DNA of 64,000 nucleotides, taken from NCBI GenBank assembly GCA_051530055.1, contig CM121342.1, forward strand, positions 11,718,001 through 11,782,000, read 5' to 3'. The first letter of the stretch is position 1, and every line of letters begins with the position of its first letter. Positions 22,471-35,062 of the stretch are shown one piece after another. The DNA is from Neoechinorhynchus agilis (lineage: Eukaryota > Acanthocephala). Both the position numbers and the translations under genes were made by a program. The notes under the pieces are model-generated. The model ran no database searches and was not told where the DNA came from. It saw nothing but the letters and a program-made list of their open reading frames with translations.

Positions 22471-23032
22471 TCTGACTAGAAAACGAGAGAAATGGGGCTT
22501 ACCTTATTTTTAGTTTCAATCAAAAGGACGCTCGCGAATGAGTGTGTGCACCCAACAGATTATAAAAAAGATCTTTCTTCACAAATCGAGAGAACAAGTG
22601 GCTGAAAGAGTTTCTCACACACACACGCCGTTTCCCGAACCACAAGTGAATCCACAAGATTGAACGTCGTACTTTAAAGCGAAGAATGATCGATGTTGCG
22701 CTCCTCTCTCTTTAATTTAGGACGTGGTGACGAAACGTATCCGTTAGAGCGTCACGTGACTACGTCACGTTTCTTCCGTATTTCAGCGGGACATTTACGT
22801 ACACAACTGTTGTTTTATTAGTCATCACGTGACCTATTGTTATTATTATGTGGAATTAAGTGTGATAAAATAGTCAAATCGATTTGCGTGGATTTTATCA
22901 GATGTTTTTTCAACAAATTCGTTTGTATCAATGTGTGGTCTTTTATCGCACGGCTGGTAATTTGTGTTAAGTTACCGGCTGGCCAATCTTCATAAAAAAT
23001 TCGTTTGTGTTGTAAAGAAATTATTCATTATA

Positions 23033-23362
23033 GTTTCAATTAGCGATGTTTGATTCAGAAAAATGGATTTATTTTCGTCCGAAAACAATTGACTGGCCAA
23101 CGAAAATGCCGAAAATTTTCAAGATAAATCCATCTACCAATGGCGAATTGTAACACACTGGAGTTTTATTATTGAAATCTTCATTGCGAATCTTCAAGGC
23201 CTCAGAGCTTACATATTTAAGACCTTACAAGGAATGCTTGAGAAGAAGGCTGAGGCCTTGAAAATTCGCAATTACAATTTGCCATTGAGAATACACATCC
23301 ACTCAAAGGAGCAATTGATAGAAATAAATCTATTTATAAATAAAACATCGCTAATTGAAACT
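23033..23362. mobile_element. MITE, 330 bp
   Basis: Ends in inverted repeats of about 35 bp: AGTTTCAATTAGCGATGTTT at the left and AAACATCGCTAATTGAAACT at the right. The interior contains a second inverted pair (CTTCAAGGCCTCAG / CTGAGGCCTTGAA). No coding. Confidence 0.75.
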
Positions 23363-23724
23363 GAAATTAGAATTATTGTTTAGAACTCTTTACCCGCGGT
23401 AAATGATTATTTATTTAAAACGTTCTACGAACCTCCTATGGGGTTCATCATCAGTTCTAAAAATGCCTTTGTGTTGTAAAAGAAAAAGGTGTTCGTTTAG
23501 ATATGTGTATTTTGTTTGGTGTGATTATGAGACAAGAATAGTGATTGATTTATTAATTCTCAGTATTTCCTCGGCTTGTCGGACCTGAGTGAATTAACAA
23601 ACTTACGACCAACCTGAAGAAGTCCGACAAGAGGGCGAGAATTTTTTATAATCACCAAAGAACATAAATTCGTTTTTTATCTGGCGTTAAAAAATTAAAA
23701 GAATACGGTCGTGTTTTTTTTGGG

Positions 23725-23830
23725 AGCCACAACCTTGTACACCTTTATCACAAGGTTGTGCCGAAATATTTGAATTTAATAACTCTTTTTAATTGTTTCG
23801 CCATGTAAAAAACGTGAATAGTTCAATATT
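23725..23830. repeat. Hairpin repeat, family B (tail-type)
   Basis: Back-to-back arms CACAACCTTGTACACC and CACAAGGTTGTGCCGAAATAT followed by a TTTAATT..TTTCGCCATG tail. The best-preserved members of the family read CTTGATAAACGCGTACAAG...GCCGAAATATCGG. Other members: 30290-30430, 35350-35430, 37190-37390, 38740-38850, 46195-46390, 50000-50130, 59575-59695. Confidence 0.65.
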
Positions 23831-24766
23831 TCAAACACAAATTCGTTTGTGTCGATTTCATCAACGATGAAACGAAGACTGGAGTTTGGTTATACCACAC
23901 AATAAAGAGATCATCCACGGAAACTCTTTCAAGAAGAAGAGACTCGGACAAGCGATGCGGGGCATTGAGAAGAGAATCGCTAAACATAAGGAAGCCTATG
24001 GCCGAGTTGAACACTCCTCCGTTAGATTTTGGTGCATTTTGTGAAGAAGGACCAAAACCTTAAAAAAATGCCTTATTTGAAGGAAACAAAACCATAGCTT
24101 AAAAATACCGGCCATCTACGTATTACAAATCAATGAAAACGCCACACAACGCAGGGAGACGAGGGGACCCCCTCGAATCTCGAGAATGGCGAACTCATCA
24201 AGAGAAAAACCTTTTTAGATTACTGATGAAGCGAGACTTACTCGTGATCTCAAAGGATTTTCTCTTGATGAATTCGAAATGTAAATTGTAATTTGTTGTC
24301 GAACGAGAAAAACGAAAGTGGCGCACTTACGAACGTGATTAAATCCATTCGTCCCCGAACTTCGGGAATGACAAACTCACGTACGTTAGCCATACAATAC
24401 AAAACAACTACAATCCTGAGTATAAATATTTTGTCCTAATCGAAGGCGACTAATTTTCGATCACTGATTGTCAACAAACTGTTATGTTTTAATCGGAAAA
24501 TTCAATTTAAATATAAAAAGATCTAATTTTAAAATTACCATACAAAAGTTAAGGAGAGATTTTCTTTTCGTTCTACAAATTGAAGTCATTTTAATGGTAG
24601 CTTTTAATCATCAAGGATAACGAACACTCGGTCACCGTACCATAGTAAATTAATCGACTATTGATCATTTGGAATATTGGGAAGCATGAAAAACCCATGT
24701 TTAAGAACAAAGCATAATAATAAGTCAGATAGAAAATCCTTAGTATATTCCTCTGCAAACAACGAC

Positions 24767-24810
24767 TGATGAGGAAAGGTTACCTCGTGAAATATTTCAA
24801 ATAAATTAAA
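24767..24810 (+). ncRNA. Hammerhead-like motif with Penelope-type tail
   Basis: CTGATGAGG, an 8-base loop, CCTCGTGAAATATTTC, then AAATAAATT. The CUGAUGA core, a stem and GAAA follow in the hammerhead order. The tail is close to that of the Penelope fragment ending near 16100. No RT remains here, so it looks like a solo end. Confidence 0.4.
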
Positions 24811-26107
24811 TATATCATGGCCGAAAGTATGCTCACCACAATTCTAATCACAATAAGTGTATTATTTGATTGGAGAACAACAATTCGTCTTTAAAGAATT
24901 TTCGCTATCAATTTGAAACATTATAATTCCAGTTTGCTATTCCACGGTACCCAGCGTCTATTAGACATGGAAATACCAAAAACAATCAAATAATACTTAC
25001 ACGGTGATAATTTCCGTACAGGAGATTCAATTTTAATTGTTTTGGCTGCTATGTACTAAAAAAGGAGCACGAAACCAATTTCATTATGAAATCAAAGAGC
25101 GTACAGGAGACTCCATTTGTTTTCACTGCTATATTGATGAAAAAGGAGCACCAAACCAGTTTCATTATGAAACCAAGGAGCTTTTGGGAAGATTTTATCA
25201 TTGAAATTAATTTTCTTTAATAAATGGTTCGAACAAGCAGCCCAAGTTCACAATCGCGTCATTTGTACTGAAAGGCACTGCTGCGAATATTCTCACGTCA
25301 GACAAAATAGTAAAATGATTGTTTTTTTTTCGAGAACAAGTTTTTTGTACACGGAAGCAAATGCGATCACGAATTTTCCGCGCTCTTCACGGTACTGGAT
25401 CGCAATTTTTGTTGAACATCCTTATCCTGAAATTGTAAGAAAAGATGCTAAAAAGAATATTTAAACCGATAAAAAAATTACACTCTTTTTTGTATGCATT
25501 TTTTAACGAATTTTCGGACCCCAAAGCAACGTTTCGTATCATTGTTGGCGCTGTAATCTTTGTGGTTTTTTCCATTGATTTAAACGCTGTTTTATAACCT
25601 GAAAGTTGACACGATAAAGAAACCATTATTGACTGCACTCACATACATGACTCTTCCATGTACTTAAGAGCGAGAGAGAGAGCAATTGGCATTTTGGTAA
25701 TATTTATGCTCGTGAGTATTCTTTTATTACAACATTTTGAGCTAAGATGACTGCGTCTCTTCATATGCGAAAAAACATCTCAACCACCAAGCAGCTTAAG
25801 CGTTCGTCTTCCTTTTTTTAAGCAAAACTGTGCCCGTAACCAAAACGGAACTTTTTTCGGTTAGACTTTGTTTACAGTGAATTCTAACTGACCCATAACG
25901 ATTTTCGGTGTGCGAGCCGAGACTACTTTGGCGTAATGTAGCCCGCAGTATTGTCTAGATGAGTACGGAGAAAACGATTGTGCTCGAGATGGATTTATTG
26001 GCGTTAATGTTACGGCACAAGCACCCCTTGTGTGTGCATGAGTGAAGAAATTCGGTGAAACACGCGACGGGAGGCACGTTGAGTGCAACTTCGGTTTTGG
26101 TTCGACG

Positions 26108-26317
26108 ATGCGAGTATCGATTAGGTTTACTTTTTACGCCAATGGCGGTCTCAAAGCTACTATTGGAATGTTTCTTGTGTTTGTGTTATTTTACGAATTT
26201 CTCATAGAGGATTATGGAACGTATCAGCGTAAATATCCCGTTCCATTAGACGAACAAGAACTATGCTTCCCCAAAGAGAGTTACAGAGGGCGACAATCTG
26301 CCTTGATAAGGGAATGA
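26108..26317 (+). CDS. Possible small single-pass membrane protein
   Basis: 69 codons from an ATG at 26108: a basic N-terminus, one membrane segment (residues about 16-32, ATIGMFLVFVLFYEFLI), then a charged tail with YQRKYPVPLDEQ. Size and layout recall small mitochondrial inner-membrane subunits, but I do not recognise it. It ends 52 bp before the start used for the KChIP-like gene and could be an upstream exon or unrelated ORF. Confidence 0.35.
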   Translation: MRVSIRFTFYANGGLKATIGMFLVFVLFYEFLIEDYGTYQRKYPVPLDEQELCFPKESYRGRQSALIRE

Positions 26318-26369
26318 CAGTTTCATGCGTTCATGAGATTGCTCTCTTCCTCCGCCCATTTTTAGACTC

Positions 26370-27904
26370 ATGCTGGCCACGTTATCGTTTGTCTTTTCAA
26401 CCTGTACGGAAATCGTTCGCACTTGGAAAGTCAGTTCAAGTGTCAACCGTAAATCGAAAGAGGACATTGACTTTGGTGTACTTGCTGCAAACACCGCTTT
26501 CAACAAACAAGAATTACGGAAATATTTCTTTGACTTTAAGGTAATTCATTCTCTTTAATATCACTAAACTCGCATTAATTAGAATGCCTGTCCGGATGGA
26601 GCATTGAGTCCATCCATGTTTGAGCTTGTTTACAGGAAATATTATCCTAAAGGAAGCATTAAGTTATTCTGCCAGAAGGCTTTCCGGTCATTCGACAGAG
26701 ACCAAGACGGTCAAATGGGTATTATCGGTTTTTATCACATCATAATAAATAGTCAATAATTTTTTAAAAAAAGATTTCGTTGAATTCGTATATGCACTCG
26801 ATATTATATCCTCTCAAAGCTGTAAAAAGAAGTTTGATTGGTTCTTTAGACTCAGTGACACTGATCGAAATGGAGTTATTGATCAGAAGGAATTCGAAGA
26901 TGTTTGCAAGGTATGCGTTCTAAATAATTATTGACTGAAGTATGTTTTATTTGGAAAATTTTATCTGATCATTTTCGTTGTGTCCATAAGATATATCGCG
27001 TTCTATCAAATAAATAATCGGAAATCCAAAGCAATTTCAATTGAAAAAGTGGAACTTTGAACGCATCTATGAACAAAAACAAAATAAGTAAATCGTTCAA
27101 TTTTTAACGAACTAACGACGCATTGTTTGACTAACAGAAGCTAGAGATTTAAGTAATTTTAAGTTTAAAACTTAAATTTTCAATAGTTGCAATTCGTTCC
27201 TTTCACGTTGGGATCCTTGTTGTTCGTGATTTTAAACCGTTATTTAATAACCATAACCACTTGGCATTTCCGTTTTATCGTATAAATAACACGGTTTATA
27301 AAAGCCCAAATATAAAATATTAATATTCAATTGTCTGTGACAGATGTCTTAAATTTACTGGCTTTAAGAAAAAGGTATACTCCACACTCAAAGATAAAAC
27401 TAAGCAAAAACAAAAATTTGCGCTCTTTATTTTACACCTACAAATTTCTTATATTCAAATCATATCAAAATGCCGATATGTGAAGTGCCGGGAAGTATAT
27501 ATTTAGAGAATTATTGTTTACAATTCTTCGCCCTGCAAATAATTCTTTTATTAAACACGTTTTTCGAACCTCGTCGTTTTCATCATCAATTTTCGATCGT
27601 CTTTTAATAACTAACAAACTTGTGATAAACCCCTTACAAGGTACGCAGAACGTCTTTAATAAAGAATTATTTGCCGGTTAAATACTTCTAAATAATAATT
27701 CTAACCAAATTATATGTTTTAATTACATTTTAGAGTGTAAACTCACTAATGAGTGTCAATGGATTTTCTTTGACCAAAACTCAAAATATATCGTTATATG
27801 ACAAACAAACAAAGGGATTTTTGACAAAAGACGAGTTCCTTCAAATGTGCAAAGAGGACGAAATATTCAGAAGTCTATTATTCCAATCATGTTCAACAGA
27901 GTGA
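26370..27904 (+). CDS. KChIP/neuronal calcium sensor-like EF-hand protein
   Basis: Four exons: 26370-26540, 26583-26718, 26774-26910, 27734-27904; all introns GT-AG and phases agree, giving about 203 residues, near the usual length. After a divergent N-terminus comes FNKQELRKYFFDF and ACPDGALSPSMFELVYRKYYP (the inactive first EF-hand with its CPxG), then FDRDQDGQMDFVEFVYAL (EF2), LSDTDRNGVIDQKEFEDVC (EF3, full set of acidic ligands) and LYDKQTKGFLTKDEFLQMC (EF4, weak). The end KEDEIFRSLLFQ resembles the KChIP ending more than recoverin or frequenin. Likely a Ca sensor of nerve cells, possibly partner of A-type K channels. The last intron (823 bp) contains a family A hairpin repeat. The exact N-terminus is uncertain. 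Confidence 0.82.
27525..27705. repeat. Hairpin repeat, family A, in KChIP intron 3
   Basis: Two head-to-head arms: AAACACGTTTTTCGAACCTCGTCG and GATAAACCCCTTACAAGGTACGCAGAACGTC, bounded by GCAAATAATTCTTT and AAAGAATTATTTGCC. Same family as the array at 55.4-56.1 kb. Confidence 0.7.
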
Positions 27905-28183
27905 TAACTAGAAATCTTTACTTGTGTCTGTGTGGAATGTATTTTGCATCAAAATACATTTACTCATTTTCTTATTGTCTGTCGACACCCAAAACTAGAC
28001 AATGACGCTAATATCAAAATCAAACACTACGTGGCGCTTAATGTTTGTTCAACCACTCTAACACACAATAGAACGCCGTAGCCTGAACAATAGTCAATTT
28101 TAGTCTGCATTCGTAGGCCGGCATCTAGTTATAGAACCAATCAAAATACAATCATTACCACTATCTTGTCTTAGAAGCTAAAG

Positions 28184-29700
28184 ATGAGCTGCTTATTTAT
28201 TCTTATAACTGTTTGCATCGTGACCAATGTGCAAGGTATCGATTCCTTCTTTTAATTCAAAGCTGATCTAAACCTACTTCATTTTAGCTTTACCGAACGA
28301 ACAAAACCAAAACTCTGAAGGTCTGTTTCTTATTAAATTAGATTTTTTAAATTAATATTCGCCTTTTACATCGAATGTCGTTTTCCCCCCGAAAAAAGAA
28401 TGGAAATCTTTTTGCGGGGTTTAACGGCATGAGTTGTGTATTTTTTATAGAACAAGTTTTTCAGAATTTCGTTGCTCAAATCTGTGCAAAGCTTTGATCT
28501 CTAAAGACATTTAGTACTAAATGGGGTGTGCTTTCTAAATGTTCTTATTTCGACCTAAATAATATTGATGAGTATTTAACACGTAAAGTATCTTAGATGA
28601 GTACAGTTACGAAGTGTCCGTATCGGATCCGGCTGCTCAGGACAATTATCAGGGTTAGTTTTTCCAAATTGAATACTTCATAATGTTAAAATATTTAAGA
28701 CTTTATAGATGACGACACTTACCCAACCCAGACAGGAGATGAACGATATATTTCTCCAGGCGTTATTGGTAAGGATTATTACGAAGAATTGGGATATGAC
28801 GGTGATGGAGTTGATCCTTTGAATAATGATCTTTCCGGAATAGAGATAATTGGTACGGAACCTTCAAATTATTCAAACATCGTGAAATTGGTCAAGAATG
28901 GGAGTCGTAATGGAGTACAAGAAATGACCACTTTTCAGGATGTACTTGTAATTACTGAAACATCCGTTATTGGCTCGAACACGTCGACTCAGTATTTGAC
29001 AACAAATACACAGTGATTTCTGGTCTTTGTGATATCTTGTTAAAGATTTGAAAGCACTTTTACACCGTCCACACCGGCATTTATAACAACAACCTTTGAG
29101 GAGAACGAAGACGATGTTTCTCAATCGTTCATGCCAACGACTGCTATAGAAAATGATCCGGAAAGTACCCTTGTTACCGTGGACTCAACTACTAATCACG
29201 CCGTCATTTCTGATATTTCCCAAGAAATCTCAGAGAGGTTTACATTGGAAAGGACGGAGACTCAGTCAACTCTAAACACGATCCTAGATTTTGTTCCGAT
29301 TAGAACCCCACCCGCAATTGTTATCGATCGGAACACAGGGGAATTTGATGACATTGAAAATGAAACTTATAATAATCACCGGGAAGCTTATATTGATCAC
29401 TATACTCAACCAGAAGATGAAGAATATGAAGTAATAAATGACACACCCGAACTCGCCGCAAACTCCAAAAATAGTAGGGATTTCCGTGTGGTGAACGCGG
29501 AGGAATACCCGAATGTCCCTGAAGACGGGATCGACATGGATGATAATTACTTTAATGAGCAAGCCTCTAATGAAGTTGAATACGATCCTATGACAGACGA
29601 TAGCACTTTAATTGTCAGTACTATAGCCATTAATAATGTGGCGAGGCGTTCTTTAGTTGCAAAATTGATATTACTGTTAATTGTTTTAGCATTTTATTAA
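28184..29700 (+). CDS. Acidic secreted or membrane-anchored protein, unrecognised
   Basis: Five exons: 28184-28235, 28288-28320, 28597-28653, 28709-29012, 29055-29700; phases agree. Exon 1 is a signal peptide (MSCLFILITVCIVTNVQG). The body is rich in Asp, Glu, Asn, Thr and Ser with Tyr/Asp patches (EYSYEVSVSDP, DDDTYPTQ, DEEYEVINDTPE) and no cysteine-rich domain. The end is a basic pair plus hydrophobic run (VARRSLVAKLILLLIVLAFY), typical of a GPI signal or C-terminal anchor. The last intron (42 bp) lies inside an inverted repeat with 9-bp arms (29012-29020 / 29050-29058). Function unknown; a cell-surface matrix protein is inferred. Confidence 0.65.
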
Positions 29701-32700
29701 ATCCTTAAATGTGATAAATGTTCGTTAGCCAATCGTTGACGAATAAGACGTACATGGTCGGTTATCATTCAAACATTGATAAAAAAAAATTAGCATGAAC
29801 ATCTCGACACTCAACAAAAGTATAATTGATAATATGCAATTTTAATATGAGCAAAGAATATAAAAGATCCTTCCGCAATCAGGTTATTAGTCGATGAAAA
29901 CTCTCTTTATTGTTTAACATCTTCAACCTACTCAATGTTTGCTACACTCATTTTGAAATGTGTATTCATTTATGAAGAACATTCGATATACAAAAGCATT
30001 TGATACAACCAATTGTCTAGAATAACAATTGTACCCACAAAAGCATTAGCCATCCACACTTTGATCCATTGTCGAAATTTGTGTAGAATTATAAAGCGCG
30101 ATCCCTTTTGTTGGCTTGAATACTTTTTAATATTCATGAAGAAAGAAGTAGTATAGCAACAAGCTTGATATGGCTTAGATATATTCTGTGCTATGGAAGT
30201 TGTCTTAAAAGACTAGAATAATCGTGGTCTCATGGTTGCTTTAATGATAATGTCGAGATTAAGATTTAGTTGTTTTCTAGCGTATAAATTAAATTGATTT
30301 TATTTTAAAATCCATCACATTCAAGTGCGAATAAAACACTTTAATAACCTTGATAAATGCGTACAAGATTGTACCGAAATATCGGATTTTAAAATAAAAT
30401 CATTTTAATTTCTACGCCAGAAAACAACCATAAATAACTGTTCAATCTTCACAACTTATGATTCTGATTCCATCTCATAAATATCCAGTAACGTTCAACC
30501 TCTTCTTTGGCTATTCGATATTCTCGATATTCTACAGATAGAAACTCTGTTCTCTCCTATGTAGAGCCACTTTTATTCTTCTTTTCTCGAAATTCGTGCC
30601 TTGGGCAAAGAATCTCAGATTTGTATGCGGACGCGGAATGTTGCTCGTATGATGATAAATGTTATGCGATTTGCTGCATAAAAATTTATCACACGTATCA
30701 TGTTTCAAACTAAATTCGTTTAAGGGACAAACTCAAGTCGCGATGTATTTTTGAAGTATTTTGAACGAAATTTTAGCTTTAAGATAATATTAATAATCGC
30801 AATCAAAGTCGCATTTGTCAGATAAAAATTACATTTGGCCTTAGAAAGTCTAAGATTTTTACTTATTTTATAGCCATGGATAAGCGAAATAGAATTATGT
30901 ATATGATAAGTTTGAGTACATAGTTTAGAGGGCATTTGATTGAATTTTGTTGAAACATAATTACAACGATAACGAAGGACAAGTGAAAATTTGCGCATTT
31001 TTGTGTACATTTGTCGATGAAAGTCGCAATCTGAGATAAATAATATGGAAAATACTTACCTTTAGGTTCTAATTGTATTAAATAGTAAAACTGTTGTAGA
31101 TTTAATGTTTCGCTTCACATTTCACTCGCAGATAAGGCGACAAAGTTTCCGAAATATTTCTGGGCATTTCTAAGCGGAAAAATATATGATATTGCGCTTT
31201 TTTGTTTATTGATAAGATCATAATAATCGTTACTCTAATGCATAGTTGCTCTGGATTATTGTTTCTTTTCCATTATCTGCATTCGCGAGCCGCTTGAGAA
31301 ATGGCACTAAAAGTCAAATGTGCAAATTATCATTATCACGTTAAAGCAGTCAATATTTCCCTATCAGTTCTGATTTATCACTATTCTCGGAAAAATATAA
31401 TCCCCAAAGGAGCACTATAGACGCGTCTGGGGCCTCGTCTCTAAATAGAAATTAGAACACCAGATAAAGGCACATAAAAAGGCTTTTCCCATCACCATTC
31501 GGTCCGCCTAGTTCTTCGAAAACGTGATCATCTTCTAATATGTCCGAAATAAGGTATCAATAAATTAATCCTAAAATATTTATTTCTCAATAGAATCACA
31601 CTCCCCCCCAAAATCGTGTTAGAAACCTAATTTATTCTTGGTAAAAAGAAAGCCTTTACTCTCCTCTTTAAACGACAAAAATGCTTATTCAGCCAAAAAA
31701 AATAATTATTTTAAGACCATCAACAGTTCATCGTCTCTTTTTACGGTTATGTTCCTAGCTAACTTCGTTTACAAATCTCATCAGGCCGTATAAATACTCG
31801 TGTTAAGTATTAATGTGCTTGTTTGAATATGCATTTGGTTCAAGTTTTGGTGTCTCGAACACATAGGGCAAAACTTTAGCGTAGTAGAAAAGTTCATGTG
31901 AATTCTGCTCTCCATTTTGCAGATATTGAACTAATAGACCACAAATCTTACGGATAATTCGCCTTCTCAAATACTTCACGTGGAAAAAGAGCTCGTTTTG
32001 TCGGGGCTAAAATTATAAAATCTTAAGTGTCACCACGATTCTAAAACATAAAACTACCTGCAAACACTTTTGAATCTACTTGTTTGAGTATATGCAAATG
32101 TGTCATCAACTTAGAACATTGCAGAAAAATTGAATCTTCGCATTTTTTACAGCTTATAGGCAATGCGATTTAAGTTGCGACGCTTAGTGCGTTATGTGAT
32201 CTCTAAATTGTTATTTATAGAGAACACTCGGTAAAAAGGTAAACCGCTGCTTATTTTTTTGTGATCATTTGCATACAAATCAGTAATTCGAAATAAAGCA
32301 ATAATTATTGATTAGGAGAGCTTTTGGATGGTCTCGTAACCCCAAATCAATGACCATGAACGAATCAATTCTATGATTTGTTATTTTTAATGCTTGGAAA
32401 TGTGGAGAATTTCTCTAAACCCTTAGATGATTATTGAATGCCCGTTGTATAAGAGCGCAATTGTTTTTGATTGTAAACTATAATTATTCGCCCCTTTCAT
32501 TTTTTTGGTGTATTGAATATGCCATTGTAAGTTCGGCCCCAAACTTCTATAATCACGCCGTTCATGTCTTGAATGTTACGGGTTTCCTGATTTTTCGAAC
32601 GGAAAATGTTTTTTATTGTTAACTTTTGTCGAGCTGCTAAGGAAATTATCACGCATCGTTAATCTTTTATAAAATTTCGAGCCGCAATCATTTTCGGGTG

Positions 32701-33287
32701 TGCTGATTTGTTTTCCGACCGGAAGTGAAATTCCTTTAAGGCTATTGTCTTCCTTTCGCACAGAAAGATAATTTTTTATTCATTGTACTTCGGTTAGTGA
32801 AAAGAAACCTTTGTTGAGGTGTATTTATGAATGAGGAGTGATTGCATTTGGCCTTTACAATTGCGGCGCTGTCATTTGGTAGCAGCTGAGCTTTCTCTAC
32901 GTTTCTAGCGAGAAAACTTTAATTCAACGCCCGATCGCATGTTCTAATTTTGCGATGGTAATGCAATGCCTCAACTCATTAAGAAAGCACTCGTCAAATC
33001 CTTCCAAAAATGGGTTTCACTAACAACCTGTCAGTCTATGCACGAATTGAAGAGATCGAATTCGTTTCTCAACTGCTCTTGTGCCAACCACTGCACAAGC
33101 CTACATTTTTATTTATGATGGTGGGAGGAGCTGTTCTTAGCAAAGAAAAACGGAATGAATAGGTGTTTGTGTGTTTACATCTCATCCACACTCATATAAA
33201 AGACCGAAGCATTGTGGGCTTCCAAAGGAAATTTATCCAGAACTAAGAGATATTCTTAGACCTTAAATTTTTGATGAGAAATAGACG
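29701..33287. other. A/T-rich intergenic region
   Basis: No gene supported; short open stretches (for example 30507-30713 and 30720-31010) lack codon structure or motifs. It contains one family B hairpin repeat (30290-30430). Near the GPCR a TATA-like TATAAAAGA (33196) lies about 90 bp before the ATG and may be its promoter. Confidence 0.5.
30285..30435. repeat. Hairpin repeat, family B
   Basis: The right arm CCTTGATAAATGCGTACAAG, GTACCGAAATATCGG and AAAATAAAATC pairs with GATTTTATTTT at the left end. It ends with the CGCCAGAAAACAACC tail and TTCAATCTTCA. Confidence 0.7.
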
Positions 33288-35062
33288 ATGCACATGAAGA
33301 TTGATCTCAGCGAAGCTCATGATGATGATGATGGAGGGGACGCAGTTGTCTATAACAAGGTAAGAGAATTCGACTAAAACACACTCTTAGATTTGTTTAG
33401 AGATTGATGATAATCCTGGTGAGCTTACTGATCCTCATATTGACTGTAATACTGGTGGGAAACGCGACAGTGATCAAGCATCTCCTATCGAAAAAGAGAA
33501 CTTCTCGAATGCATTTCTATTTGCTCATGCTCGCTACAGCAGGTGAGTGAATGGAATAGCCGTTTCAACAAAAACGAAGCTTCTCGTAGACACTCTGGTT
33601 GGAATCATACTGGTCATTCCTGATATACTGGAGAAATGCAAAGTTACATATCATTTTGGAGATATCTTCTGCAAAATTCAGTATGTAATATCGGTTAGTT
33701 TTTTTGTAAAGAGAAAGTATAAACGAGAATCTTGAAAACCGACAAAAATTTAGATCGCCGTTTCATGCAATGCTGCATACGTCTTGGTTTGCGTGAGTAT
33801 TGACCGACTTGTTGCAATCACGAGACCAATGTTCATCGAGCACAATTGTGAGTTAAAGTTTTATTTCTGAGAAGAGCGAATTTGGTCTTAGAACTTTGAA
33901 AAAATATTTAACATTCTAAGAAATGTTGATTTGAACAGTTTACTTTCGCTTAAAACAACTCAAAGCCAGTTTGTCGATTTGCTTCGTGTTTTTTCGTTTG
34001 AATGGAATTTATTCCTAAAATTCCAGTGTCTTTTCGACATGATGTGAAGTTGGCGACAACATTTGCCATGAAGCAATTTGACTTGAGGTGTTTTCTGACG
34101 AGCCAAACCCATATTTTTAAATTCGTTTTTTTGAATGGAAATTTTAAGATTTTTTCTTAAAATTCACCGTTTTACCGCAAAAATTGCAAAGAAAGCATGT
34201 CTTGGAATCCAGCAATTCGCTAAAATTGAACTTATTCGGGTTTGCACACTTATCACATTAACAGGTCTTCGGTATTCATTGCTGGGATCATCATGGGCAT
34301 TAAGTTTCATCAACGGCGTCCCAATGATACTTTTCCGGCACATTATACCGGTCAGAATAAAGACGGAAGAGTACAATGCTACTAAGATTGAAACAATCAT
34401 GATTTGCGCAGTCGAAGCGGTATTATACATTACACAGAAGCTCTTACTACTTTATATCCCAAAATAGACGAGAGTTCAATCGCAGATATTGGTCGTATTT
34501 TACACAACGATGATATTTTTCCTTCCATTATCGGTTATGATTGTTTGTCATGGAATAATTATTAATGCACTTCGAACAAAAAATAAGACGATTGAACATA
34601 GACCAAACCGTTTTCTAAGAAGGCGGGAAGGTAGCGTTGGTTTGTATTTACTTGTAGCTCATTGGATCACATTCGATTAAAATAGGAAGAGAAAGGCTCC
34701 AATCAATTCACGTATACAGCGCTCGAACTATGGAGTTATTGGCAAAAGCAAAGCTGAAAAGCGTTAAAATGACTCTTGTCATCATTTCAGGTTAAAAAAA
34801 TTAGAAAACGTAGATCTAATTGACTGAGACTTTGTTCAATTTAGCGTACGTAGCATGTTGGAGCCCGTATTTCATCTTCAACATTTTGTCAACGTTCAAC
34901 CTCGTGCATCGTGGAGGAATCGTTATATTCATGCATAGTCTCGGATACTTGAACAGTGCTTGTAATCCAATGATATTCTGGATGTTTACCAATGGAAGAC
35001 GATCGAGATCGAGCGAAACTTGCAACAAGCACGAACTCGGTTCACATACGGGGCTAACGTGA
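33288..35062 (+). CDS. Rhodopsin-family neuropeptide GPCR (vasopressin/GnRH-AKH type)
   Basis: Multi-exon seven-helix receptor. Exon 1 (33288-33359) is an acidic extracellular N-terminus (EAHDDDDGGD). Exon 2 (33401-33542) gives TM1 with VGNATVI and the loop RMHFYLLMLATA. Exon 3 (33590-33693) starts AD and gives TM2 (TLVGIILVIPDILEKC) and FCKIQ before TM3. Exon 4 (from 33755) has the DRY-position motif SIDRLVAITRP. Later exons (about 34180-34670) hold TM4 (SSWALSFINGVPMILF) and TM5 (FYTTMIFFLPLSVMIVCHG). 34730-34790 with 34845-35062 gives KSVKMTLVIIS-AYVACWSPYFIF (TM6, CWSP) and NSACNPMIFWMF (TM7, NPMIF for NPxxY). The CWSPYFI and NSxxNP wording points to the vasopressin/oxytocin-GnRH-AKH branch. 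The C-tail is short. Exon edges in the middle are approximate. Confidence 0.82.

Larger units (their letters stand above)
22471..25199. other. Repeat-rich intergenic region
   Basis: No supported gene. Holds a MITE (23033-23362), hairpin repeats (23382-23470, 23725-23830) and a hammerhead-like Penelope tail (24767-24810). 25010-25170 has two similar blocks (ACAGGAGA.TC..TTT...AAAAGGAGCAC.AAACCA), a degenerate tandem repeat. Confidence 0.6.

Noticed and set aside
30507-31010. Two overlapping open frames in the 30-31 kb gap
   Set aside because: A/T-driven composition, no family motif, no start or splice context.
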